64,000 nucleotides of DNA from Polytrichum commune (GCA_950295325.1 OX485807.1:31901666-31965665); one strand, 5' to 3'; numbered from the stretch's first letter, positions 23,780-36,324 are shown. Notes: generated by a model from the letters alone, not told the origin. Numbers and translations are program-made.

Positions 23780-25585
23780 TTTGTAAAGATATTTGAAAAG
23801 AGTATTAATTTTGTATCTATGGCAAAATAAACAATGTGTGTTTTCATGAAGTACCTCGTTGATATGACAAAGATGTCTAGTTTTCATATTATTGAATATG
23901 TGACTCGTTTCTCGATTCTCAAATGTGTCATATTATATACATATGGTTGTAGTGTGAATGAGAATGAATTCATTGTCGGCTTGGACAACAATCTCGGTTA
24001 GGTCTAGACGTGGTCGAGTGGAATTCAATGTCGATGGGGATTCAAGTACACACAATCATTTCTAGCTCGGGCCCTACACAAATAAAAAATAAAATAAACT
24101 TTCGTGTTTCATGCACCGATGTAAATGGGAAGCCAATGCAATCTCCTTTACAATGCTCATGTTTTACTGAACTTTAGGGCAAGGATACTACCTTTTCTTT
24201 TGGAGTGTGGTCTCCACGGTCCTACTAGATGTGAAGTTCTTTGGGTCCAATTTTGTGCTCATGAAAAGCTACCTCAAAGTTAGTTTTGCCAAAAGGATCG
24301 GATCCTTCCATACGACTAGGAGGGATTCTTCACAAATTCAAAGTCCACTTGAATGTTGACTCCACCATTTTCTTTGTCGTGGTGGGACATCCTTACTACA
24401 TACGTTAAGCTTAGAGACAATCAAAATATGCAGTCCCAAATGTCAACAAACAAACAATGGCCATGTATTTGATTTAGTACCGGGTACTACCGTACCATAC
24501 GCTTGGAAACACTAATAAGCATCAATATGTTGGTTTTCCCTCCAAAGAAAGAGGTTGCTATTAGAATACTCTAAATTTATAGTTGTTTGTCTAAAACACT
24601 CCATTACTCAGCCATAGTGCTCCTCAAAAATAAGGGATTTTCATGATTAAAGGAGATTTTTTTCCCACGTGATAGCTTGTCCCACAACTTGTAATTAATG
24701 AACTGAGTAATGTTATGTTCTTGCTCTACTCATGTTAACCCTTAAAACGTTCAATGAGCCATCTTACATGATACATGTTCACAACACCTACCATTAGGGA
24801 AGGGGAGGGGGGGTACCAAAATTATGATATTAGTCATATTATGATATTTGATGGGTATGTCAAGGTGAGAAAATCTTTGTATAACCAAGTTATTATTTGG
24901 GTAAAAAGCACTCTAGACCATATTTATATTGGGGGTGAATTTACGTAGGTATGAAGGCTCTTTGATGATATATGGACCAAAATGAAATCAAATACACAAT
25001 TTTGAAATATTGTCAAATAGCCATATCCTAATGGTATAGAAACTGTGAAATATTCATTATAGATACCCAATTGATATTGAGAAAAACAATACCAGCCTCA
25101 CACAAGTTTGAGGATTCATTTGTTTTGGCCAACTTAGAACCTAAATCAAGGTCAAAGGTCCCAAATTAATCTACAAAAGTTAATCTAATCTTAATTACCG
25201 ATGCATCTATAGCTTGACATATTTTTACTACACCCTTGATGGTAGGGTGTTGAAAAACAAGGTCAATAACTAGTTTAGGATTTGGCAACCATCTCAAGGG
25301 GGTATTGTGAAAACTTGTATCCTAAAAGATTTATGGTTGATGCATCCTAACTTAATCTCATTAGGCTAATTTGGGGTCTCTCATTTTGATTGCGGGTTCA
25401 AATCCACTACAAAGAAAACGTCCAAACTTTGAGGGGTGCCAAATGTTTTCACCTTCAACTTACACAAATCGTTGACCTTATCTTATTGGAGTAGATTATT
25501 CTTCTTTAATTTGTCGTTCACTTTTCTCCAACTCAAGGCATAGCACTATTTAAGGAGAAGAGTTTGCTTTCTTTGTAAAGGAACA
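23780..25585. other. Intergenic stretch, no gene assigned
   Basis: AT-rich DNA without recognisable coding content. It ends at the target duplication AAAGCGCAC (25586-25594) of the large MULE. Confidence 0.35.
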
Positions 25586-25594
25586 AAAGCGCAC

Positions 25595-25632
25595 GGAGGA
25601 CGCTAAACACCCCCCCCCACGAACTTCTAGGG
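25595..25632 (+). repeat. Left terminal inverted repeat of the MULE
   Basis: 38 bp, paired with 37228-37264. The C run is 9 here and 8 in the partner; otherwise there is one C/T difference at position 7. Confidence 0.92.
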
Positions 25633-25799
25633 ATTCCCTCTGACAGCGCCAGGGCTGCCCGCGAGGTGACGACAGCAACGAAAACCTTCTCCGTCAACTC
25701 CGCTTTCACGTCCATACACGTCCGCGGTGAAAGCGTATTCCAGGCAACAGATCCAGATCTGAATATATACGGGACCACGTATATCGTACCACGTATACA

Positions 25800-26135
25800 T
25801 ATATGCATAGCTAGTTCTACATACCCAGTTCTGCATAGATAGTTCTACATACCCAGTTCTGCATATCTAGTTCCACATACCCAGTTCTGCATAGCTAGTT
25901 ATACATACCCAGTTCTGCGTAGCTAGTTCCATACCCAGTTCTGCATAGCTAGTTCTACATACCCAGTTCTACAAATCAAGATCTACATAGCTAGTCCAAA
26001 AGATATAGTTCCACATAGCCAGTTCTATAAATCAATATATACATAGCTAGTCCTAAAGATATAGTTATACATAACCAGTTATACAATAGCAGTTCTGCAT
26101 TTCTACAGATCTGCACGGCTGCAGTTCTGCACTTC
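25800..26135 (+). repeat. Left subterminal tandem array
   Basis: About six 28-bp units, CATAGCTAGTTCTA plus CATACCCAGTTCTG, each made of two 14-bp halves ending AGTTCT(A/G), followed by more degenerate units and paired CTACAGATCTGCA words. It carries seven GTTCTGC copies. The position just inside the terminal repeat suits a transposase- or regulator-binding region, or the transposase promoter. Confidence 0.88.
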
Positions 26136-26419
26136 TACAGATCTGCATTTGGCGTGATTTGCGGATCTAGGGTTTAAGGGTGTTGGAGCGACGACACACA
26201 GTTCTTTGCTCTGCGTGTGGTGGTTGAGGGTAGAGAGTCACTTATTCATTGGGCCTCGCTTTACTGATTTTGAGTTCTTTGCAATGCGATATACAGATTG
26301 TTGGATCGAATATTGAGGAATGAAAACCTTTAGGGGCATGTGAAGTTCTTCTGTACTCCAAACTGCCGGTTTAGGGCTTGTTCTGAAATTGCCTTCATTG
26401 CACGCACTTTCCTTGCAAT

Positions 26420-29400
26420 ATGTCTCATCCTCCATACATTGTAGAGTCTGACGATGACCTCCATGTACTTGCTCTTGCCACATTTCGTGCAACGCAGGCT
26501 GATCGTATAATTTCGCTGAGAGAGAGAGTCCAGAATCCTCCTCCAGGTCCATTTGCTATGGACGACTTGGTGTGGACCAACCACGTTTCTCAAGGCCAGG
26601 GGATACAGAAAACGTCTAAGCTGGCTGTCATTTTGTGGGATAGACTTGAGGATTTCATAAAGGGGGAGCAACAACATCCTCATTTCCCCTGCACTTTCAA
26701 CAAGAACATAGTCCGTGTTAACTTGCCACACTCATTGCGAGCACCTCGTGCACACAGTCCGGCAATTGTACTGAGGTTTGACATACTGCCTACATTGAAA
26801 TAGGAACCACACAAATTTCAAGTTCTGCAGTTTAGGGTTTAGCATAATGTGCTCGGTAGGAAAATGGCTAAAATATGCATTTCATTGTACACTCAAAATT
26901 TGGTTATCCATGTTACATTGCAGGTACAGGTGCAACTTTGGCCCTGAAGACAAGAGTGATATCGTACCAGATGACACGCAAGCTCTATTGAAATCCACGC
27001 AAAAAAAAAACAAACAGGCAATGGTGCACAAGAAGAAGCGGGGGAGGAAGGTAGTACCTGAATATGATTCCTTCCCATTAACCACATCAATCCGTCCCAA
27101 GGCCACGCGCATTGGCAAGACAGTAGCAGGCTATTCGGTGAAGAGAGGGTGCCAACGTTGTTTTGTTGCGAAGAAGCCCTACCTGGACCACTCGTTGTGT
27201 TTGCTCATTTACGAAAATGCAGAACACCTGAATGCTGCTGGAGAACACTGTCATGGCACCATGGTCTGTGGCTTCAGATATGCTCTCGGTGCCTGTGTAT
27301 CGGAGGAAATGAAACTTAAAATTGCTGAAATGCATGCCTATGGGTTATCCCCTGCCCAAATCATGCAACAACACACCAAAGAAGTGAGGGAGTTGGCACT
27401 CTCCAAAGGTTTGGTCACACGTGACACCTTCTTGTTGCCGTCGGACATCAAGAACATATGCCGTAAGAGGGCGGAAGACCTTTGGGAGAAACACCCGTCT
27501 GACCCCATCAGCGTCCGTATGTGGACAGCTGAGAATCCAGACAGCGTGTTCCACTACCAGGAACACTCGCTAATGGACCTTAATTCTCAAACACAGAACG
27601 ACTCACCTTTCACCATTGGCATACAAACTGAATGGCAACTTGAAATGATGGCAAAGTTCGGTCACAACAGCGCTCTTTCCATTGACGCGACATTTGGCAC
27701 GAGCCAGACTAGGGTGAGATGTTCTCCATGGCCTTTAGTGGATATAATAGGGACGCTTGCTACTACCTGTTGCCATTGTAAATTTGTTATCCTATCTGTA
27801 TGAAACATTGTTTCACCACTGTTGTAACAATTATGTTCCACGTTTTCTACAATACCCACTCTACACTGTGATGGTGTTTGACGATTGGAGGAATGGCATA
27901 CCTGTGGCCTTCTTTGTCATTTCACGGACACGTGAACAAGACCTCCGCCCAGTTCTGCAAGAGTTGCATCACAGGGTCCAAACAGTCAACTCAGACTGGA
28001 ATCCATCATCTATTATCGTTGACAATGCTCAAGCAGAAATTAATACGTTGGGGTAAGATAGTTTTTTTCCTTTTGTTCTGCATTCATTAAGTTGTATTGT
28101 CAAGTCGTGACGTACGTCTTTGACCACCTCATCCATCTGACACCTTCATATGCTCTGTGATTTTTGCAGCCTGGTGTGGCCCCAATCCAAAATCTTTCTG
28201 TGCTTGTGGCATGTCAGAAAGGCATGGGCAGAGAATGCAGTAAAGAAAATTTCCAACGCTGCAGAACGCACCACTGTTCTGCAAATGCTTGGTGATATAA
28301 TGTACGGCAAGGGTTGCAATGTTGACGATGATCCTGTCGATTGGGCCCTTTACCAATTGGACAGGATATCAAACAGTCGTCCATTGGCAACTTCATTCAT
28401 GAAATACATGAACGAGGTTTGGCGAGCCAAGACACCAATGTGGTGTGTTGGAGCTCGACGGATACCACATGCAGGACAGAACACTAACGCTGCTATTGAG
28501 TCTTACCATTGCAACTTGAAGAGTGTTCTAAACTCTGCCAAAGAGAGGTTTGTGGGTAGGCGCATGGATTGGCTTATATATCATCTGACGGGGGACGTTT
28601 TGACTCATTATTGGTACAGTGTACAGTGCAAGGCATTCGGATTCATACGCAACAGGAAGCAAGAAGGTATTGTTGCATCTGCAATTATAAGAGCAAACGA
28701 CATACCTGACACAAACGTCCTCATTTGTGAGGACGAAGATGTTGCATACGTTGGGTCTGTGAACAACCGCCTGAAGGTGTGGACCGTCAAGTGTCCGAAC
28801 TCCGAATGGGCACAATGCGACTGCCCAGTCGCCAATGAGGGCATGATTTGCAAGCACACCATCAAAGTCTTCAAGATGCTCCACCCTGGGATTGAGGATG
28901 GTGCTATAGTTCGTGAAGCAGGTACAAGACACGGAACCCAACGCGATACTCCTATGAAGCATGTGTACGCGAGGCTCTCGCAACAAACAACTCAAATCCA
29001 TGTTCCGGACAACGTGGGCAGCCCCTTCGAAGTTGAAACTGTGGTGCAGGACAATGTTCTGCAGTTGGATGTAGATGCAGAACACACCCCTCTAACTCCT
29101 GTGGAGCCTCTGTTTGTTGACTCTGAGAACCCCTCCCAGTTCTCAGCTCATGTTACACATGTTGACCCCAACGCGGTTACACTTTCCCAGGAGAGTTCTT
29201 CACATGCAGCTCCTGCCGCAATTGCGCGATGCTTATACAATTCCCTTGCTCTGAAGGCCGATCAGCACCCTGTTCTGCAAAATCACTTGATTGCTGGCCT
29301 TAGGCACATTAGGGGCAAGCAGAACCAGCTCATAGCACAAGGTGTTGCACATACACCACTGTCTCCTACGACGACCTCGTTCCCGGAGCGGTCTGGGGAC

Positions 29401-29472
29401 AACTCTTTAAAACGCCGTCGAGGTTTTCTGGAGTACCCGTTGAGGAAGAGAAGACTATCCTGCTCCAAATAA
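26420..29472 (+). CDS. MULE transposase with SWIM zinc finger (multi-exon, splice-defective)
   Basis: Proposed exons: 26420 to about 26710 (N-terminus, donor uncertain), 26924-27713, 27853-28052 and 28170-29472, about 860 residues. Exon 2 has a basic KKKRGRK segment and a Cys/His-rich region, and ends with SIDATFGTSQTR, whose Asp (27684-27686) is the first catalytic residue. Exon 3 begins YPLYTVMVFDDWRNG and contains IIVDNAQAE with the second Asp (28021-28023). Exon 4 has LCLWHVRKAW and NAAIESYH with the catalytic Glu (28498-28500). It then has a SWIM finger CDCPVANEGMICKH (CxCx8CxH, 28816-28857) and a basic KRRR...RKRR tail, probably nuclear targeting. The last intron (GGGTAAGA...TTTTTGCAG) is normal and in phase. 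The middle intron has donor AGGGTGAG, but the acceptor that would keep phase reads ACAA (27851-27852), and there is no AG at all between 27751 and 27886. The protein would cut and paste the element at its terminal repeats. It is convergent with the minus-strand genes. Confidence 0.87.
27851..27852 (+). other. Mutated 3' splice site in the transposase gene
   Basis: The phase-0 junction TCAGACTAGG/TACCCACTC restores the family sequence TFGTSQTR-YPLYTVMVF, but the acceptor dinucleotide is AA instead of AG. A single G-to-A change explains it. Confidence 0.75.
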
Positions 29473-29787
29473 TACACCTTCCCTCTGCCATTGTTTGGAT
29501 CGTTATTGTTATGCCCACTGGAGTTCTTATAGGGAGTTTATCGACTTACAATAATTATAGCATGTATTGTACTTATGTTCTGCTATATCAAACTATAAGT
29601 CATAATATATATGCAATATAATTGTACATGTTATTTTAGTTTATATAAAAAGTTTTTCCCAGTCACTCATCGCGTCCAAAGAGTCGCCTTCTCCTCCGTC
29701 AAAGCTCCTCGCCAACTCTCGTCTAACCACATCATTGACAAAGATCTTTGTGTAAGTTTATGTTCATAGAACGTGTGTAATAATATA

Positions 29788-29879
29788 TCAGTTGGCGATG
29801 TTCTGTAGAAGACCGGTATGTGTTCTGCGTTTAGTGTGTTCTAAAAAATATGTTCTGTATACAGAACATCGCCAACTGA
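29788..29879. repeat. Hairpin between convergent MULE genes
   Basis: TCAGTTGGCGATGTTCTGTA (29788-29807) and its exact reverse complement (29860-29879) form a 20-bp stem around a 52-bp loop that contains GTTCTGC and several TGTTCT words. It lies about 320 bp beyond the transposase stop codon and 570 bp before the end of the opposing gene. Confidence 0.85.
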
Positions 29880-30447
29880 TCCATCATAAGGCTGTTCTTA
29901 ATAAACAAGATTGGCAGACAATGTTCTACAGAACACACTCATGATGGTACCCAAAACACAATGTTGATCCTAATAATGTTCTATATACATACAGTGAAGA
30001 ATACTTTAGAGTCATAGCATGGTTGGGACATACCTAATATCGTGGTGCATGATGTCCTCCAACTCTCATGTTTCCGGCTGCACTCACGAAGAAACAATGT
30101 TAATCAGCTCTCCAACAGACAAGCATCCTCCCCAAATTGTAACAGCTATGCACCCCTCACAACTGCCAGAATGTCTCCAAAATGAAAATGCTTTATATAA
30201 AAGTGTCACATTTTCAGTGCAGTACAAGTGGTCTTTGACCATTCAATGCTATGTGTTTCAGGCTCCTTTGTATGCTAACCTCTGTATCCTGACCTGTTTG
30301 TGCTAGCATGTGTACCATGATCTTCATTATGTGTTCTGTGTTCTGTTCTAAACATGTGTTCTGTTCTAAACAACTATACACTATCTGGAGTTGTACAGTG
30401 TAATTTTCATTACACTTCCATTATACAACATGATACATATGTTACGA

Positions 30448-33400
30448 CTACACTCTACCGCTGTCGACTAGCTTCCGACTCACTTTAAACCTTGTTCTGC
30501 GATGACGTTTGCCGCTAGGTTTTCGGCGTTCTGGACTCTTAAACACAACTTTGACGTTCCACTCGGTCTTGTTCTTTCGTCCTTTCTCGATGACGTCAAT
30601 CAATGCGTTTCTGAAAACCTTCCTTGTACGCAAAGCATCGCTCCCACTATACTTCAACTCAAACGCCTGCAAGAACACGGCGAACATCAAAACATAGGTT
30701 GTAGAACATGGTCACCCCCCCTTATGGAAGTATTATACTTCATCTACGCAGGACTTTCTAATTATATAAGTAGGCTCTATCTTTATGTTGGTCTTTGGAG
30801 AGTTCTAAGTCCGAATTACCTCACACAATGATTGGGGACTATCTCTCACGGTCTTTGTGTACTCCATTATGTTCTTCAGCATGTAGAAACCGTAAGCCCA
30901 ACCCGAGTTTTGTTGGGGCACTCTTGCTTGTATCCACTCATGCGAAGAGCTAATAGCCTGCCAAAGACCTTCGTCGCTGTCGTGGCCACTCCATGCAGCC
31001 CACAACTTCGCGAGTCTCTTCTCAAGTTTGATGTCGGAATGGAGTTTAGAGCCTACCAACGAGTCCATATGGAAGAACCCATGTTCTCCTACTACGTACA
31101 CTGTCCAGTGTTTTCCGCAGGTGTAAGGAACTATTAGGGTTTTAGTATCTTGTGAGGGAAGCGAACCATACTTGTCGTGTATGAACGTTACATAAACCCC
31201 TAATGTTTCAGACTTTAATTCATCCACATGCGACATTAGTAGTGGACCAAGATAAGGACTGCAGATATGACATCCGTATTTCTCTATCTGGGGATTCAGC
31301 CACGCCGCAATCCACTCCATCATGTAGTTAGTCATCTCCCCATGATGTTGCACCATTGGCTTCAAGTCCTCTTTCCATTGCAGACTCAAAGGATCACCAC
31401 GATACTGAAACTCAAAACTTTTGACTTTCTTCCCACCTGCTTCAGCGACGATGGTGGCCACGAGTTCTTCAAGTCTGCAGATCACATGTCATCGTGTCAG
31501 GTGCGTTGTCAACAACCATGCAGAACACGCCAAGAAATTATACCTGAAGTAAAGAAACAATAAATAATTTACCTTCCATCAGTTCTATGTGTGGTCTTTC
31601 CCAGTGTGTCGTCCAGAATTGGGATGGGAGACTCTTCATTCATTGGTGATACGTGGTCCTCCTCCTCTGGTACTTGGTCGCATGCGGGGGGGAGTCGAAG
31701 GGGACACGTACTTGTGGGGGGAGGAACCTTCACCCAAGTGACTCACCGCGTGGTATGCGTCATTGAAGAGGGTGTCGGTTTCGGTCGATTGTTCTGCAGT
31801 GCCAGGCGAGCTGTCGGCGGAGGCCATTGGTTGGTCGACTGCAGAACTGGGGGGGTTGCAGTCGTTAAGATTGAATTTCCGAGCAGGCGACACCATAGTC
31901 CTGTCACCCGGAGGCCCTATTGCAAGCGTGAGCGACGGTGTCCTGTAAAACCACGATCCTTGAGATAAACCTTAACGTGCATGAGGAACATGCAATTTGC
32001 AGAACACAAAGGACGGTCAGTGAGTGGGACGAGACGTGAACTTGTTTGTCGTGTTCTGCAAATCTTTTGAAAGCTCCGTTAGTGAGAGATCCTGAGTGCT
32101 GATGCCTTCGACGCCCTCAAAGTCGCAATGCATGGGTATTGCGTCCAAGGTGTCTAGAGTCATGGCTTCGTTCACCTCGGCCACGAACCCCATAGCTGTC
32201 TCTGGTTTCTCGACTGGCATCACCACCTCCTTTCCCAGCAACGCCCTGGTGCAGTGTACGTCTGGGGCAATGTCGTCTGTTGCCTCCTCCACTCCTATTC
32301 CACAATTGAACAGTCGCAATTGTGTGGCCCTAAACTGATGCAGGCTCTATAACACCTCCTCCACCCGCAACTGCACGCAGCGGCTCTTAGTGTGCAGGTC
32401 GCCCAATGTCCATGAGCCTACGTCAATGTTTTCGCGGAAGACCATTGCCGAACACAATACCTGCGTCGCAGAGCGTTCACTTAGTTTGGTGTTCCCAGTT
32501 CCCAGTTCTACAATCGTTGTTCTACAATTCCAGTTCAACAAGCCAAGTTCTACCAAACACAGTTCTACCAAACCAAGGACGTTTGTGAATTGGGTCAGGT
32601 CCCTACCTCTTCGCAATCCCGTTGACGCTGCGGCTCGATGTCTGCGTTGAACCACATGTCCCCAAGTTCTGCTGCACGACGCATACGAACCATGTCTGCA
32701 AGGGCTCGCTGCGCGATCCTGCCGATGAAGGACTCCACCTTCACAACCACTGCATTTTGCACTGAAGGGTCGCATCCTAGCAGTGCTGCAACGTCCTCGA
32801 ACAATTTGTCCATGTGTTCTGCTGCATTGTGGATGCCAGGGAAGGTGCTCCACCAAGTCGTAGACAAGTTGGTCGCAATTCTCCTCAATGCGGCTGAGTG
32901 CTGCGGATGTCGAGCAAGCTCCATGATATATTCGCCATGCAGACCTCTCGTTGGGTGAGAGAGTGGACGATTGAAGCCCTCCAGACTCCTCACCAAATAC
33001 AACAACGCCCTCAAGATATGTGGGCATTCGCCTTCAAGAGACGGGGGCTCAATTCTTGTGTTCTGCAGCAGAACAGCAGACATGTCCCGCCACTCCGACT
33101 GCGTATGGTCCCATGGAGCAGCCCTAAAGTTAGGGAGAGGCCACTTCCTTAGAAGTTGGTACACGGGAGACCACTTCCACTTGGTTTCCTCCTCCTTCTC
33201 CTTGTTCGCGCGGTCATAATCTTCTAACGCCCTGTCGACGTGCTTCCTCCGCAATCCCTCGAAGTTCACCCTTGCGGCTACGACCTTCTCCTCCCACTCC
33301 TTCACTGCTAGCTTGTGAAGTATGTAGCTCCTCAACTCCTTGAGCTCCTCAAACACGCACATCTCCTTGTTCTGCTTAAACACCCTGACCTGTGCCTTCA

Positions 33401-33795
33401 CCTTCTCGACCCATTCGTTGTCTTCACCAGTTTTGTCTGCCTGCATCCACTGCAAAATAAAACATGGTTTATAAGTGGCTTCACACAATACCAATAAATC
33501 CCTAAACACTATAAGAACACAACAGCAAACCAACAACCAGATCATGCAGAACACGATAACCTTGCAGGACTACATAACTGCAGAACTGTACCTTAGCGTT
33601 GCCATACAAGTACCACTGCCCGAATGCGCTCCACATACGGGCTCCAATTGTGCCATCGTCCAATTGTTTCTTAAGGAATTGCACGCAGCCGTCCGGGTCC
33701 TCTAATAGGTGTTTGGGCACCCACGGCTCGGTCTGCAGGATGAGGATGTACATGCCGTTCACTGGTTTTGGCTCCGGAGGGGGCCCAACCTGATT
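30448..33795 (-). pseudogene. Ulp1-like (C48) cysteine protease gene, catalytic Cys replaced
   Basis: Probable exons on the minus strand: about 33791-33592 (NQVGPPPEPKPVNGMY...), 33449-32607 (charged helical region, WMQADKTGEDNEWV...), 32460 to about 32030, 31942-31573, 31474-30820 and 30666-30448. Most junctions have GT-AG signals in phase; the donor near 32030 was not found. The C-terminal domain has the C48 pattern: GKHW then HMDSL with His-to-Asp spacing of 15, and VPQQNSG with the oxyanion Gln. The catalytic site reads WAYGFYML where the family has DCG or ACG, so Cys is Tyr (codon 30894-30892). The last exon is very basic (KSPERRKPSGKRHRR). One TAG interrupts exon 3 (EEVL, stop, SLHQFR; about 32350). 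A C7 run (31692-31686) puts the upstream frame one base off the downstream frame PEEEDHVSPMNEE. Ulp1 relatives remove SUMO; the role of transposon copies is unclear. It may form one gene with the upstream finger ORF. Confidence 0.75.
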
Positions 33796-33810
33796 CTGCA
33801 CACTATAAAT

Positions 33811-35566
33811 TTATGTTGCCTCCTCGTACGTTTTTTTCTCACACTCCTCTCGCGTGAGGGGTTTATGTTGGAGGGGTGCAGGATGAACATTAGGTTGTTC
33901 CTCCGGCGGAGATTCGGACTCCAGCACAATTTCGTGGACGTAATATGGATGCTGCATATTGGCACTATGAGGACTGTGAAGGACAATACCTTCGTGCGCA
34001 GTGAGAGCACCAATGTAGTTGTATGCTTCAGCCTCTGGTTGGCGCAGTTCTGCAACCGGTGGCTGGCCATGTTCTGCACTCGCAGGTGTTGCCTGCAGAC
34101 GGTCGTGCTTGACAACACGGAAGTCTTTGTCTCCACTCTGTTGCGAATCTGGCGTTCCATCTGCAGAACTTGAATCGGACTCGCTACGCGAATTGCCCGA
34201 AGTCAGTTCCTCTTCGCTGGAGACGATGATAGTTCTTCGGGCTTGCTTATTCGTCTTCGTTCGTTGCCTTGAACATGTGGGTGACTTTGGGACTTTCGGC
34301 GCTGCCTTCACTGCCAGGTTGTATACCTTCCGAGGTGGTGATGATGGGAGAACTTCAACCGACGGGGTCCGTGTTCTACCAGCCACAAGAGGAGCCGCCG
34401 TCCTCGTTGGTAGCTTGCGTTTTCTTGATCCTGTACCCTGTTCTGCAGGGACAGCGGCCAACTTAGGGACAGGGACCAACGCAGAACCACTAGCCCCCCC
34501 TAAATCCAAAGGCGGAGGGAATGCTGACGGTGACTGGGACCGTGCAGCATTTGGGGACGACGCCTTCCCGTACTTTAAAGCAATCCTCTGCTTCTCACCG
34601 TGATTGTTTGGCTCCCAAGTAGGATACATCTTCAATGGTTTCGCCCCCTTGTAGCCCTTGCACATGTTGAACATCCTGTGGTGGGAAATCGTGTTCTTGT
34701 CTTTCCCGGACTCCCTACAATGAATGCAAATAAACATGTACCTGTTGTTAGCCTGTTTGTGCGTGTCCTTGGCCTGCTAATATGCCTCTAGCACCAGTTC
34801 TTCATACTCTTCCTCGGTGTAGATTGCTGCACAGTTCTTCCTGTTCTGTTTCATCGTACAGCGAAAAATCTTGGAAGTTCCTTTAGGGCCACCGAACACC
34901 TACAAAACATTATCAATGCAGAACATACCAATATGAGCTACCCACGCTGGAAGGAATAAATGGCATAAATGGCACAAACAACATGGCATAAATTCACATT
35001 CTGACCACACTTATACCAATAGCATAACGATGGTTGTGTTGAAGCAGCAATACACTAAGACCGATGCTAGAGAAAACAACAAAGAAAGAAAAATCAATAA
35101 TAAATTGCAGAACTGTCTTCAAGTGTGCATAATGCAGAACATGGGAGTGTATGTGGGTGGGCCTGTGGGTGACTGACAATGTGGATGTGTGCACCAGAAA
35201 ATTGAGCAACAACAACAACAACAACAACACGTAGTGGCTGTGCACAATGACATATTCAGGCGTTGAGAGTAGCTCATTTGCGAAGGAGCAGGAGTAGATA
35301 GACAGTTCTGTATGCGAATTTCTAAACACATAAAATAGGCCAATAAACATAAACAATAAGGGAATGTATGTGAAGGCGCTTACCCCTTCTTGAAATCCTG
35401 GCTTCCCATGTATACACAAGTCGACGAATTTTTCCCTCCCCAAAGACTTGATCATGTCTTCGTCCTCTACTACGTGCAAATCCACTGCAAGCGCCTCTGG
35501 CAGGAATTTCGCACCTGATTTATGCCTAGCAGATTTTGGTGCCGCTTTCCCTTCGGTCGACGCCAT
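33811..35566 (-). pseudogene. BED-like zinc-finger protein ORF of the MULE, one internal stop
   Basis: Exon 1 (35566-35384) starts at ATG with MASTEGKAAPKSARHKSG and ends FQEG. The donor GGGTAAGC and an acceptor TTTTGTAG place exon 2 at 34899-33811, giving QEG-VFGGPKGTSKIFRC in phase. Exon 2 contains CIHCRESGKDKNTISHHR followed by MFNMC, i.e. CxxC, a His pair and Cys with BED-finger-like spacing (BED: Cx2C, variable, Hx3-5 H or C). The rest is Ser/Pro/Ala-rich and basic, then Ser/Glu-rich. A TAG (34779-34777) lies between EELVLEAY and QAKDTHKQ just before the finger, so this copy is broken unless it is read through. The frame ends at TAA, about 15 bp before the first Ulp1-gene exon. A DNA-binding regulatory role is inferred from the finger only. 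Confidence 0.62.
35202..35229 (+). repeat. (CAA)n microsatellite in the finger-gene intron
   Basis: About nine CAA units within the intron between 34902 and 35383. Confidence 0.85.
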
Positions 35567-35609
35567 TTATTTGTGGAGGTATTACGCAGGAATTGTACCC
35601 AAAAAACAC

Positions 35610-35690
35610 TCAAAAGTACACTCAAAAGTACACTCAAAAGCACACTCAAAAGCACACTCAAAACTATACTCAAAACTGAGAATGCACTCA
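35610..35690 (-). repeat. 12-bp tandem repeat ACACTCAAAAGY upstream of the finger gene
   Basis: Five to six units of ACTCAAAAGTAC/ACTCAAAAGCAC directly upstream of the start at 35566. Related ACTCAAA words recur at 36010-36065. They lie in the likely promoter region of the minus-strand gene. Confidence 0.8.
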
Positions 35691-36324
35691 ATAAACCCTA
35701 CTCAATGAGTGTGTGAATTCAATGTGAGCGCATTTATGGTGTCTTAAATTCTACAATGCAATGGAACCACTACGATGCTATACAACAATCATCCACACTA
35801 AACACTATACTGCAAACCCTAACAGTTTCTACGCAGTGTATCTTCGCCACCACAATGCAACTACAAAAAATGCCCTCAACCCAACAAAAACACAGTGCAA
35901 GAATGAAAACCTGCTGCAGCGATACCCTAAAATTGCTTAAAGAATCTCTGAAGACGGCCATAAACAAACCGCGCGGAAACAGTTGTAACTGCTTAAAGCA
36001 TTTACTGCGTCCACACTCAAGTGCCACTCAAAACTCAATTGCCACTCAAATGCCACTCAAAACTCTTCGATTCACACTTACACCTCTACGAAACACACTC
36101 AAAGCGCTTCGAAACCGCTCGCATTCGCACACCATGCACTCAACAATCGCTCAAACCCTAATCGAATCCTCGCCTCACACACCTGAGAATGAAAATATGC
36201 GTAAATGAACCTACTGCAAGCGATTGAAGCTCCTGACGACATCTCCACGACGTAGACAGGAACCCTAAAGGTCGCTTCACTCGAATGCAATCAAATCGTA
36301 ATGATAGTTGGATCCACCATGCGT

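Noticed and set aside
28528-29085. 185-codon frame antisense to transposase exon 4
   Set aside because: Shadow of the transposase, which has catalytic and SWIM motifs in the plus frame.
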